From: Actinomadura sp. HBU206391
Lineage (GTDB): Bacteria; Actinomycetota; Actinomycetes; Streptosporangiales; Streptosporangiaceae
NCBI RefSeq assembly: GCF_014323665.1
Contig: NZ_JABVEB010000001.1
Span: 248,001 to 312,000, forward strand
Length of the DNA stretch: 64,000 nucleotides
Reading direction: 5' to 3'
The translations under genes and the position numbers were made by a program. The notes under the pieces are model-generated. The model was not told the DNA's origin, made no database searches, and saw only the letters and a program-made list of their open reading frames with translations. How positions within the stretch are numbered: position 1 is the first letter of the stretch; each line of letters opens with the position of its first letter. Below, one piece after another: positions 56,822 through 64,000 of the stretch.

Positions 56822-58268
56822 CTTGGATCTGCCCCAGAAGTTGACGAGCCGGCTTTCGGGTGACATGTGACTTGCCGGAGTCGGGGTGAATGGTCTACGC
56901 CCAAGCTGCACGGCAAAGCTACTGAGTGCCCGTGCGCGCAAATCCCGCTTGAGTTGAGCGCAGTTGCGATCCCTCCGGGGCGTTTGTGGCATACGGCGGC
57001 GACGATCCCCCCCGCGCGCCGGGCAGTGGCTAAAGATCGATAGGGCCTGCCCCGGAGTGCGTGTATGGCCCCGACCCGAAGCCCAGTCGGGGCGCCCAAT
57101 GCCGAACCGCGCTGTACCAGCGCCCACGCCGGGCACGAGTCGTCCCTGGTGAGACGACATTCGCGGCCATGCTTTCCGGAGGAAGCGTCCTGTCAAGGGC
57201 TTCTGCTGCGGAGCCGCGGCAAGCCTGAAGAAGACGCGGCGCCGAATCCTCGCGCGCCCCCGGCATCGAGCATGCTGGGAGCGCGCAGGCGCGTTTGCGC
57301 TTGCATCCCTGCGGGATGTCGGACAGGATCACTTGGCTCGGACGGCCGTTGGTACCCTCGGTCAGCGCCGACGAACACATCGCGGTTCGCGCTGACGGCC
57401 AGAGCCGCGCCAGGCACCCATACCCATACCCCCTGTGTGCCAACGCGATCAGCTGCAAGATCACGGCTGGACAGGCTCTGCAAGCGTTCCGGTTGCCCGA
57501 GTGGCCGGATCAGGCCAATTTCCCGGACGGCGTCGACGTGGCACGATGCCAGCATCGAGGACCTCCGCTGGGCGGTCGCCACTACCCTCTGTTACCTAGA
57601 GTCGTGGCGAATCTTATCGTCGACGTGTCTCGCCAGCGCCTTGCAGTGCCCGCGGGTATGTGGAGTTGACAGAAAATGGCTGATCGTGGTAGCAGCACTA
57701 AGTGAAGTCGTGTCCGGCTCTGGCGGTGCTGCTGCCGTCTCGCTGAGAGCCCTGGTGATCGGCGCAGTGTCAGAAATAAAGCGGATCATGGCGCCTTACT
57801 TTCGTCATTAATTTCACTGCCGGTGATCAATGTTCGAGGGTTGATTACCCTCCGAAATCGATAATTATTTAGCGGCGCGCGTAGGGAGCCGACGTGTAGT
57901 TGGCCATCTGAAAACGAGCCGGGGTTCCCTTTGATCGAGTCACAACAAAGTGTTGCTCGTTGGCAAGCTGACGAGTCGTCGTCTAGGCGATACAGCACGC
58001 CTTGTTCGCGGAACAGCACCCATCCCCCTGCGTGTTCACGCAGTGTGACATTCAACGGGAGCTGTTGCGCTCGGATCATGCGGCTTGGTTAACTGAAGAG
58101 GCTCTTAGTGCTCATCCCACCAACACGACGTTCGGCTGGGATGTCCCTGGTGGGATGTACGATGCGTTAATCGCCGCATGATTAGAAGTACGTGACTTCC
58201 CTCTTCGTGCAGGGTGGTGTGTGCTTGCACAAAACTCAACCAGCAGTTACTCACGCTCAGGAGGAGCA
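56822..58268. other. Gene-poor boundary before the defence operon
   Basis: About 1450 bases with no supported gene. Open frames on both strands lack ribosome sites and domain features. One 97-codon reverse frame (57786-58079) has no start signal. GC content falls from about 57690, with stretches such as TGATCAATGTTCGAGG and ATAATTATTTAGC. An inverted repeat lies at 58113-58157. It looks like decayed sequence plus the operon's upstream regulatory region, and may mark an island edge. Confidence 0.5.
58113..58157. promoter_or_regulatory. Inverted repeat upstream of the defence operon
   Basis: Perfect 10-bp arms CATCCCACCA (58113-58122) and TGGTGGGATG (58148-58157) separated by 25 bases that contain a further GGGATG. 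It lies 112 bases before the first gene of the operon, and could be an operator or a regulatory RNA hairpin. Confidence 0.45.
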
Positions 58269-58628
58269 TTGGTAGGAGACGATCCATCAAAACATGCCCA
58301 AAACAGGGAGAGCGATGCCCCCAAAGTCGCCAAACCGGAAGGCACCGCTCTCTCGTCGACTCGCAAATCCAGCAACTACCTCGTGGCTAGCTCGTCGACG
58401 CATCTCATGGTAGGTCATGAGTCGTCGGCCAACGAACCCTTGTCCAGGGCCACCGAACACTTCCACCTCTTGCTGCGCGGAGGGCGAAGCTCCCTAGTGG
58501 GATTGCTGATGATCCCCGGTGCCCCGTCGAGGCAGGACCTCGTGTCAATGCCTGCCCAGGCGGGCGCTACCTCAAGCCGACCATCCTCGACGACCAGACC
58601 TGAACCAGGGAGCGCCCCCCATGACTGA
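58269..58628 (+). CDS. Leading small protein of the defence operon
   Basis: 119 residues from a TTG at 58269, directly after AGGAGGAGCA, an excellent ribosome site. It is Ser/Pro-rich and without recognised domains (HFHLLLRGGRSSLVGLLMIPG near the middle). It overlaps the Lsr2-like gene by 8 bases, so the two are coupled. The strong site and coupling support it; composition is unusual, so it could also be a leader ORF. Confidence 0.45.
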   Translation: MVGDDPSKHAQNRESDAPKVAKPEGTALSSTRKSSNYLVASSSTHLMVGHESSANEPLSRATEHFHLLLRGGRSSLVGLLMIPGAPSRQDLVSMPAQAGATSSRPSSTTRPEPGSAPHD

Positions 58629-59421
58629 CGAAGTAGCGATACCACCGTGGGAGCGGCTTCAGCGGCTCTCCGAGAAATCCGTGCACGAGCAGCATGCCCA
58701 AGCCGCGCGATGGGCGGATGAGCTCATGAGCCGGCACGGAATGGATGTGACGCCCCGCTACATCTGGGCCGCCCAGCGGGACACGATCGCAGCAGTCCTC
58801 GTCTCCTTGGTAGATGGTCAGGCCTCGGTGTCGGACCACGGGGGCATCGGAGTCGACCGGTCGGACAGCGACGCGAGCGAGGTGAGTGATGCCCCGCGAT
58901 ACAACGACCGCTCGAATGACGTATCGCCGTCCATGATCCGGGCCTGGGCGCAACAGAATGGCATCTCCATCAGCGGACGCGGCCGTATTCCCATGTGGGT
59001 CATCAAGCGTTACCAAACCCAGGGCACCACCAACGATTCCGAGAAGGCCCTGGCTCGCAAGATCCGCGCGGCTTTGGAGCAGTATGGCGAGCTGACCAAG
59101 TCCGAGTTGTGGGACATCGTCGGCCGCAACCAGCACTCCTGGAAGATCGAAAACGCGCTTAAGCTCCTGCCGGAGGTCCAGACGCTTAAGGGTGAGAGCA
59201 GCGGTGGCCGTCCACCGGTGATCTTCCGACTGGTAAAGGAGGAGCTAGACCAGACTGGCGAATCTACGGGGACGACCGCTAGCAGCCAACTGACCCCCAG
59301 AAGTCTCGGGACACTGGAAGACGCCCCAGCTCTATCCGACGGTTCTTCTGATCTCGACACGGGCGACTCTAAGATCCACGACTTCCTCGAGATCCTGCGC
59401 GGCGAGTCGCGCAGCGGGTGA
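58621..59421 (+). CDS. Lsr2-like DNA-binding, winged-helix protein
   Basis: 266 residues. The N-terminus (WERLQRLSEKSVHEQHAQAARWADEL) is helical. Residues about 103-131, MIRAWAQQNGISISGRGRIP with MWVIKRYQ, match the C-terminal AT-hook-like domain of Lsr2 (IRxWAxxNGxxVSxRGRIPxxV), which grips the minor groove of AT-rich DNA. A second region (residues about 145-203, KIRAALEQYGELTKSELWDIVG) looks like a winged helix. The tail is acidic and Ser-rich. It may silence or autoregulate the operon, or recognise foreign DNA for it. Confidence 0.75.
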   Translation: MTDEVAIPPWERLQRLSEKSVHEQHAQAARWADELMSRHGMDVTPRYIWAAQRDTIAAVLVSLVDGQASVSDHGGIGVDRSDSDASEVSDAPRYNDRSNDVSPSMIRAWAQQNGISISGRGRIPMWVIKRYQTQGTTNDSEKALARKIRAALEQYGELTKSELWDIVGRNQHSWKIENALKLLPEVQTLKGESSGGRPPVIFRLVKEELDQTGESTGTTASSQLTPRSLGTLEDAPALSDGSSDLDTGDSKIHDFLEILRGESRSG

Positions 59422-59512
59422 CCGGGCCCGAGAGCGGGAGGACACGTCACGTCTCTCGCTCTCCGAAGAGTCCGGTTGAACTCATCCGAACCATTCGAGA
59501 TGGAGATAAGTC

Positions 59513-60205
59513 GTGTTTGACCCCGTTGCGGTGCAGAACGCTAGTGGAACCGACCCCCGAGACACCCCTGGCTGCTTTTGCTTCGAAGATGCCTGGTGGA
59601 TGTGTGTCCAAGGCTCGGCCATCTCGGAGGATAAGCTCTCCTTGCCCCCGGGCGGGCTCTCCGTCCTGGGCGGCGGTCTATGGAAATCGACGTCCGCCGT
59701 AACAGAGGTGGCCGGGGCCACCTGTGGGCTGTCCCTGGTGGGTGCGCCACACCCGTATATCAGCGGGCTTGTGAAGCTCCTTCAGGACCACAACCGCGAG
59801 TTCCATGTGGGTGACTACATCTGGCTGAACAGGCGCTGGGATGATGACGAGCCCCCGGTCCTGCGGGTTCGGCGCGTCCGGCACCGCCGCGAACTCGGGG
59901 TAGCCGAGGAGATCGCGCGGCGGAGTGGCGCCTACTTCCTACGGCCGTCTACCAGTGACCAGCTACGCAAGATGCTCGCTGGTGCGCTGGTTCTCCCTCG
60001 GTCCAGCCAGTGGAACGATCTGGTGTGCCGGCTCGACGAGCGCGGCGACACCCGGCTCGCGCTCTTGGTACGGCACTACGTCGATAGTGGGTGTGACGCG
60101 GACCTCACCATTGAGCCAGAGATGGCTCCTGACGAGGCAGCGAAGGCCAATTCCAAACCCGATGTCATGGACTTCCTTCAACTGATCAACGGGGATAGAG
60201 GATGA
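59513..60205 (+). CDS. Unknown protein of the defence operon
   Basis: 230 residues from a GTG at 59513, with GGAG eight bases upstream. No known domain. A Trp-rich opening (CFCFEDAWWMCVQG), a beta segment (HVGDYIWLNRRWDDDEPPVLRVRRV) and a helical C-terminus (SSQWNDLVCRLDERGDTRLALLVRHYV) can be seen. Its TGA overlaps the helicase ATG (ATGA), so it is made with the helicase and is likely a specific partner. This is the least explained protein of the operon. Confidence 0.75.
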   Translation: MFDPVAVQNASGTDPRDTPGCFCFEDAWWMCVQGSAISEDKLSLPPGGLSVLGGGLWKSTSAVTEVAGATCGLSLVGAPHPYISGLVKLLQDHNREFHVGDYIWLNRRWDDDEPPVLRVRRVRHRRELGVAEEIARRSGAYFLRPSTSDQLRKMLAGALVLPRSSQWNDLVCRLDERGDTRLALLVRHYVDSGCDADLTIEPEMAPDEAAKANSKPDVMDFLQLINGDRG

Positions 60206-62325
60206 GCCTCGCCAACGTCCCGGTTGCGGACTCCTATAGGAGTGACACCAGTGACGTCGCTCGCGACTTCTACGTTCCAGTGCTTTCGGAGGCGGTGGGA
60301 TACGACCGCGCTGTCGGTTACTTCACCAGCACGTCGCTGAAACTGGTCGCACGCGGCATCGAACGGTTGCGCGCGAACGGTGGCAAGATCCGCCTGATCG
60401 CCGGCCCGCTGCTCTCACCTCATGATGTCGAGGACATTCGCCGGGGCTACGAGTACCGCGAGATCATCACACGGGCCATCACCCGGGAGGTTGTCCCCGA
60501 AAGCCTTGATACACGGGCGGTCGAGCAGCTCGGAATGCTCGGCGAGCTGATCGCCGAAGACCTCCTTGAGATCAAGATTGCGGTTATGGCGGGAACTAAC
60601 GGGCTCGGCATCTACCACGAGAAGATCGGTGTTGTTACGGACGCAGAGGGGAATACCGTTGCCTTCACCGGTTCGCTGAACGAGACGCGCGCAGCGATGG
60701 AGGAGAACTTCGAGTCAATCGAGGTGTTCACCTCGTGGACGCAGAGCGACGCACGTCGGGTGTGCCGGATCAAGGAGAACTTCGCTGCCCTGTGGGAGGG
60801 CAAGACCCCGCGTTTGGAGGTACTGAATTTTCCGAAGGAGGCTGAGGAGCACCTGCGTGAGTTGGCCGAACGAGTAGCCAGAGCCAGTTCGGACGCCGCC
60901 GCACGGGAGGCTCGTCAACGCCGTCGCGAAGAGGCCAACAAACACGGCTGGGCCGCCACTCCCGAGGGGATCGAGCTGCGCGACTATCAGAAGGAGGCCA
61001 TCACGAAGTGGCTCCAATCGGAGGCGCGCGGAATCTTCGAGATGGCGACCGGCACAGGGAAGACCATTACTGCGCTGGCGGCGCTCGACCAGATCGGCCG
61101 CCAGTTGCGAGCGCGCGGCAGCTCTCTCATCACCGTAATCGTGGTTCCACTACTCGACCTCGTCGAGCAGTGGTCGCAAGAACTCAGTCGGTTCGGGGTC
61201 GTTCCGGTCAAATGCCGGGACTCAGTAGTGACGTGGCGAGCGCAAGCCGGCAACGCAATCGCGGGTCTGCGGCCGGGGTGGGCGGCGACCCTGGTGGTCA
61301 CCAACAAGACCTTCGGTTCGGCCGCGTTCCAGAACGTTATGTCATCCGTCGGGGACGAGTTGTTGATCATTGCGGACGAAGCTCACCATCTGGGGGCTGA
61401 GCACTACCGCTCCGGACTGCCAGATCAGGCGTCGTGGCGGTTGGCCCTCTCTGCCACACCGGAGCGCTGGTTCGACGACGAAGGCACCGAGGCGCTCCGG
61501 GATTACTTCGGGAAGACCCTGATCAGCCTCGGGCTTAAGGAAGCGATCGAGCTGGGTGCGCTCGCCCGATACCGATACCGCCCGGTTCTGGTTCCCCTTA
61601 CTGACGAAGAGGCGGCGTACTACACCTTCCTCACTGGAAAGATCGGTGCGCTCTACGGGCAGGTCAAGGGGGCGGGGGGAAAGACCCGTAACGATGCCGA
61701 AGCGCAGCTCGGTCAACTGCTCAATAAGCGGGCCAAGGTGCTCGGACATGCTGAAAAGAAGATCGCCGCGTTGTGGAGTGAGGTCGGCAAGCGGCGCGAG
61801 CTGCCATTTCAGCTGGTCTACTGTGCCGAGGGCAGCCGCCCGCAGGAGGACGACCCAGGCGGGGGCGAGCGCCAGGTGGATCAGGCGCTCGATCTACTTG
61901 GCAACCGGCTCGGCATGCGTGTGCATAGCTACACATCGCAGGAGTCCAAGGAGCAGCGGCGCGAACTCCTCGAGGCGTTCGGATCTGGCGACTTGGAAGC
62001 TCTGGTCTCCATGCGCTGCCTGGACGAGGGCGTCGACCTTCCAGACGCTCGGATTGCCTACATGCTGGCCAGTACCAGCAACCCTCGGCAGTTCATCCAA
62101 CGCCGCGGGAGAATCCTGCGCCGGTCTCCAGGAAAAACGGAGGCCGAGATTATCGACTTCATTGCGGTTCCACCGCAGGACGAGGAGCTCTTCGAGACAG
62201 AGAGGAACCTGTTCCGGCGGGAGGTGCGGCGCTTCATTGAGTTCGCTAAATACTCCGAGAATTATGGTGAGGCGCTGAGCGAACTACGCGACCTGCGTGA
62301 GTACTACGAGCTGATGGATGTTTAG
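60202..62325 (+). CDS. PLD nuclease-SF2 helicase fusion
   Basis: 707 residues. The N-terminal 200 are a phospholipase-D-like nuclease domain with one HKD motif: His139, Lys141 and Asp147 in IYHEKIGVVTD, then FTGSLNE (Ser158, Asn160). After a coiled basic linker comes an SF2 helicase: DYQKEAITKW (Q-motif region), Walker A MATGTGKT (281-288), LIIADEAHH (DEAH), LALSATPERW and motif VI FIQRRGRILRRSPGK. It would translocate on and cut DNA. Such fusions occur in restriction and anti-phage operons. Coupled to the gene before it. Confidence 0.92.
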   Translation: MSLANVPVADSYRSDTSDVARDFYVPVLSEAVGYDRAVGYFTSTSLKLVARGIERLRANGGKIRLIAGPLLSPHDVEDIRRGYEYREIITRAITREVVPESLDTRAVEQLGMLGELIAEDLLEIKIAVMAGTNGLGIYHEKIGVVTDAEGNTVAFTGSLNETRAAMEENFESIEVFTSWTQSDARRVCRIKENFAALWEGKTPRLEVLNFPKEAEEHLRELAERVARASSDAAAREARQRRREEANKHGWAATPEGIELRDYQKEAITKWLQSEARGIFEMATGTGKTITALAALDQIGRQLRARGSSLITVIVVPLLDLVEQWSQELSRFGVVPVKCRDSVVTWRAQAGNAIAGLRPGWAATLVVTNKTFGSAAFQNVMSSVGDELLIIADEAHHLGAEHYRSGLPDQASWRLALSATPERWFDDEGTEALRDYFGKTLISLGLKEAIELGALARYRYRPVLVPLTDEEAAYYTFLTGKIGALYGQVKGAGGKTRNDAEAQLGQLLNKRAKVLGHAEKKIAALWSEVGKRRELPFQLVYCAEGSRPQEDDPGGGERQVDQALDLLGNRLGMRVHSYTSQESKEQRRELLEAFGSGDLEALVSMRCLDEGVDLPDARIAYMLASTSNPRQFIQRRGRILRRSPGKTEAEIIDFIAVPPQDEELFETERNLFRREVRRFIEFAKYSENYGEALSELRDLREYYELMDV

Positions 62326-62336
62326 GGAGAAACCCC

Positions 62337-62525
62337 ATGACCGACAAGATGGACCAGCAGGAAATCGAGCAGATCCAGCACATCCTCAGCCGTATCGACC
62401 CCAACGCATACGAGGTTATCAAGATGGTTCTCGCTCTGGAGCAGGAGAACCTACACAAGTCAGAGGCATTGGCTCGTAATACGGTTCGGGACGAAATGAC
62501 GAAGAAGGTCGAGGGTATCGCGTAA
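62337..62525 (+). CDS. 62-residue helical protein
   Basis: MTDKMDQQEIEQIQHILSRI and the following residues form one or two amphipathic helices, acidic then mixed. It starts 11 bases after the helicase stop and overlaps the SMC-like gene by one base (TAATG), so its synthesis is fixed to both. It may be a small subunit or adaptor of the helicase/SMC complex. No family recognised. Confidence 0.75.
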   Translation: MTDKMDQQEIEQIQHILSRIDPNAYEVIKMVLALEQENLHKSEALARNTVRDEMTKKVEGIA

Positions 62526-64000
62526 TGAAGTTCATCTCGGTTGAACTGGAGAACTTCCGCCCCTACCAGGGAACCCAGAAGATTAGCTTTGCGCAGGACC
62601 CGGAGAGCAATGTCACTGTCCTGTGGGGGACTAACGGTGGCGGCAAGACGACACTTCTGAATGCCTTCACGTGGGCGCTCTACAGTAATCTCAGTGCTGA
62701 CGTTGAGGATCACGACCAGCTCATCAACAGTACCGTCTGGAACAAAACGCCCGAGGGGGCGCCCTTGTCGGCCTCTGTCACCATCGAGTTCGAGCACGGC
62801 AGCCACGTCTATATTGTGAAGCGGTCCGTTTACGCATCGAAACACGGCTCGATCCAACCTCGCCCAAAACCCGCGCTGCAATTGTGGCGGCGCGGGAGGA
62901 GCGGAAATCTCGAATCAGTACTCAACCCCAGTGGGCACCTCGACCAGATGTTGCCCGAGCGCTTGAGCCGCTTTTTCTTTGTGAACGGTGAGCGCATCGA
63001 GGCCTTGGTGAAACACGACAGCGGCGACGATGTACGCGACGCCGTCAAGACACTCCTCGGCCTGGAGGCCATGGAGCGTGCAGTTGTGCATCTGCCGAAG
63101 GTTGCGCAAAAACTGCGCCGCGGTATGAAGACTGAGGATGCGTCCCAGCGTAGATTGGACGACCTTCTCGGACAGTTGGAGGATGCTGAGCGCATGCTTC
63201 AGGAGCAGCAGCGGCGCCGCAACGCCGCTGAGAAGGAGAAGAAGCACTTCAACTCCGAGATCGAGGTGCTTAATCTCAAGATGACGCAGCTCGCCGAGGC
63301 GAAGGAGCTTCAGCACAATAGGTACCGGCTGGAAAACCAACTGAATCGCGGCAAGGCAGCGCGGCAGCAACAGGAGGAAGAGCGCGCCAAGCAGGTGGGA
63401 ACTAGTGGCTACCTTGCCTTCCTCCCCGCTCTGCCGGGCAAGATCTTGGCTGCATGTGAGGAACTGCGCGAACGCGGCGAGCTTCCTGCGCCGCTCAAGA
63501 AGGCTTTTATCGACGACCTTCTCGAGCGCGGAATGTGCATTTGCGGGACGCCCTTGGCCGAGGTCAGCCCGCACCGTGCAGCTCTGGAACGCTGGCGTGC
63601 CCGTGCTGGCCTTGCCGAGGTCGAGGCTGCTTGGAACCAGCTCCGAGGCGCCGTGGAGAGCATAGACGAGCGACGGGTGGAGATGAACGATGCGCTGCGG
63701 GGCTTCGACGCGCGGATCGCCGAAGCACAGGAGGAGGAGCGCCGCCTCGAGCACGATATCGACGAGATCGGAAACAAGCTCAAGCGCCTGCCCTCCGAGG
63801 AGGTCGTCGAGACCGAGGAGAAACTTGAAGCAGCCAAACTGGCCCGGGACGAGAAGGTGGCAGCCATCGGTGCTGCCAAAGCCGAGGTCAAGCGGCTTGA
63901 AGGTGTAAAAGACGACCTGAAGAGCCAGATCGAGAAGCTTGACGTCAAGGATGCCCGCAGCCGCCGGATCCGGAGTCGGATCATGGCCGTCGAGGAGGCG
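62525..64000 (+). CDS. DndD/Rad50-like SMC ATPase (3' end outside window)
   Basis: Reads open for 492 codons to the right edge. The start MKFISVELENFRPYQGTQKI is the typical DndD/RecF-like opening. Walker A WGTNGGGKTTLLNAFTWAL lies at 35-43. FFFVNGERIEAL (about 150-161) is the counterpart of the DndD FFFxGExI signature. Long coiled coils (about 200-300) run to an apical zinc-hook-like MCICGTP (Cys338, Cys340) and back. DndD-type ATPases serve DNA phosphorothioation; Rad50-like ones serve nuclease defence. The C-terminal half with signature and Walker B is beyond the window. Confidence 0.9.
   Translation, partial: MKFISVELENFRPYQGTQKISFAQDPESNVTVLWGTNGGGKTTLLNAFTWALYSNLSADVEDHDQLINSTVWNKTPEGAPLSASVTIEFEHGSHVYIVKRSVYASKHGSIQPRPKPALQLWRRGRSGNLESVLNPSGHLDQMLPERLSRFFFVNGERIEALVKHDSGDDVRDAVKTLLGLEAMERAVVHLPKVAQKLRRGMKTEDASQRRLDDLLGQLEDAERMLQEQQRRRNAAEKEKKHFNSEIEVLNLKMTQLAEAKELQHNRYRLENQLNRGKAARQQQEEERAKQVGTSGYLAFLPALPGKILAACEELRERGELPAPLKKAFIDDLLERGMCICGTPLAEVSPHRAALERWRARAGLAEVEAAWNQLRGAVESIDERRVEMNDALRGFDARIAEAQEEERRLEHDIDEIGNKLKRLPSEEVVETEEKLEAAKLARDEKVAAIGAAKAEVKRLEGVKDDLKSQIEKLDVKDARSRRIRSRIMAVEEA

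Noticed and set aside
57065..57811. 248-codon forward frame in the gene-poor region
   Set aside because: No ribosome site, no family features, and biased third positions do not persist. Treated as non-coding or decayed.
1..64000. CRISPR arrays, tRNA or rRNA genes, and complete insertion sequences
   Set aside because: I looked for regular spaced repeats, cloverleaf ends and transposase DDE motifs with terminal inverted repeats. I found none by eye, though a covariance-model search would be needed to exclude an RNA gene.

Overview
The window is GC-rich DNA from an actinomycete, probably a filamentous, spore-forming soil type. Supporting family signatures are a DUF5753-type HTH regulator with DUF397 and ATPase partners, an F420-type LLM oxidoreductase, a DUF664 (mycothiol/DinB-like) remnant, an Lsr2-like DNA-binding domain, a P450/3Fe-4S ferredoxin pair and many divergent TetR/MarR/PadR/HxlR regulators. 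Species cannot be read from the sequence. Gene content is accessory: regulators with adjacent enzymes, secreted proteins, conflict or defence genes and many broken genes. The only housekeeping-type gene is hemC.

1-12.3 kb: an HxlR regulator beside a broken F420-reductase/DUF664 chimera; a secreted propeller-like protein; a gutted radical SAM gene; a MarR-P450-ferredoxin-patatin operon with a clear operator; a Tat-exported protein; a START-like protein; a DHA2-type drug exporter facing a FAD monooxygenase; a PadR regulator. 12.4-21.2 kb: a secreted FG-GAP repeat protein, an ABC exporter (ATPase plus FtsX-type permease), a two-component system reading away from it, and a TetR/SDR pair with two tandem operators. 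That pair lies between direct repeats of a response-regulator 3' end. 21.2-32.3 kb: SnoaL-like proteins, sigma-factor relics, a SUFU-like protein, a large secreted penicillin-acylase-family hydrolase with a perfect 11-bp operator, SMI1-like and unknown proteins, and a glucoamylase/trehalase relic.

32.2-45.3 kb: an ECF sigma relic truncated by an Rpn-family nuclease gene, a module of very small overlapping ORFs, a secreted esterase-like phytase-family protein, an XRE/SDR pair, a NACHT NTPase, an F420-dependent LLM oxidoreductase and an NrtR-like Nudix regulator. 45.4-49.4 kb: a four-gene cluster in which the C-terminus of a membrane protein and the N-terminus of the next product, a nucleosidase-family protein, share a motif that looks like a paired amyloid signalling sequence. 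49.4-56.8 kb: gene fragments, hemC, a secreted propeller/Ig-like protein flanked by short direct repeats, and an ATPase/HTH/DUF397 group.

56.8-64.0 kb: a 1.4-kb gene-poor boundary with AT-richer stretches, then a tightly coupled operon: a small unknown protein, an Lsr2-like winged-helix protein, an unknown 230-residue protein, a PLD-nuclease/SF2-helicase fusion, a 62-residue protein and a DndD/Rad50-like SMC ATPase running off the right edge. This is the best candidate for a poorly described anti-phage or DNA-modification-linked system.

Many genes show single-base frameshifts, nonsense codons or internal deletions, so the window reads as a region in active decay, such as a chromosome arm. 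Some single-base frameshifts lie in C or G runs and could be sequencing errors.
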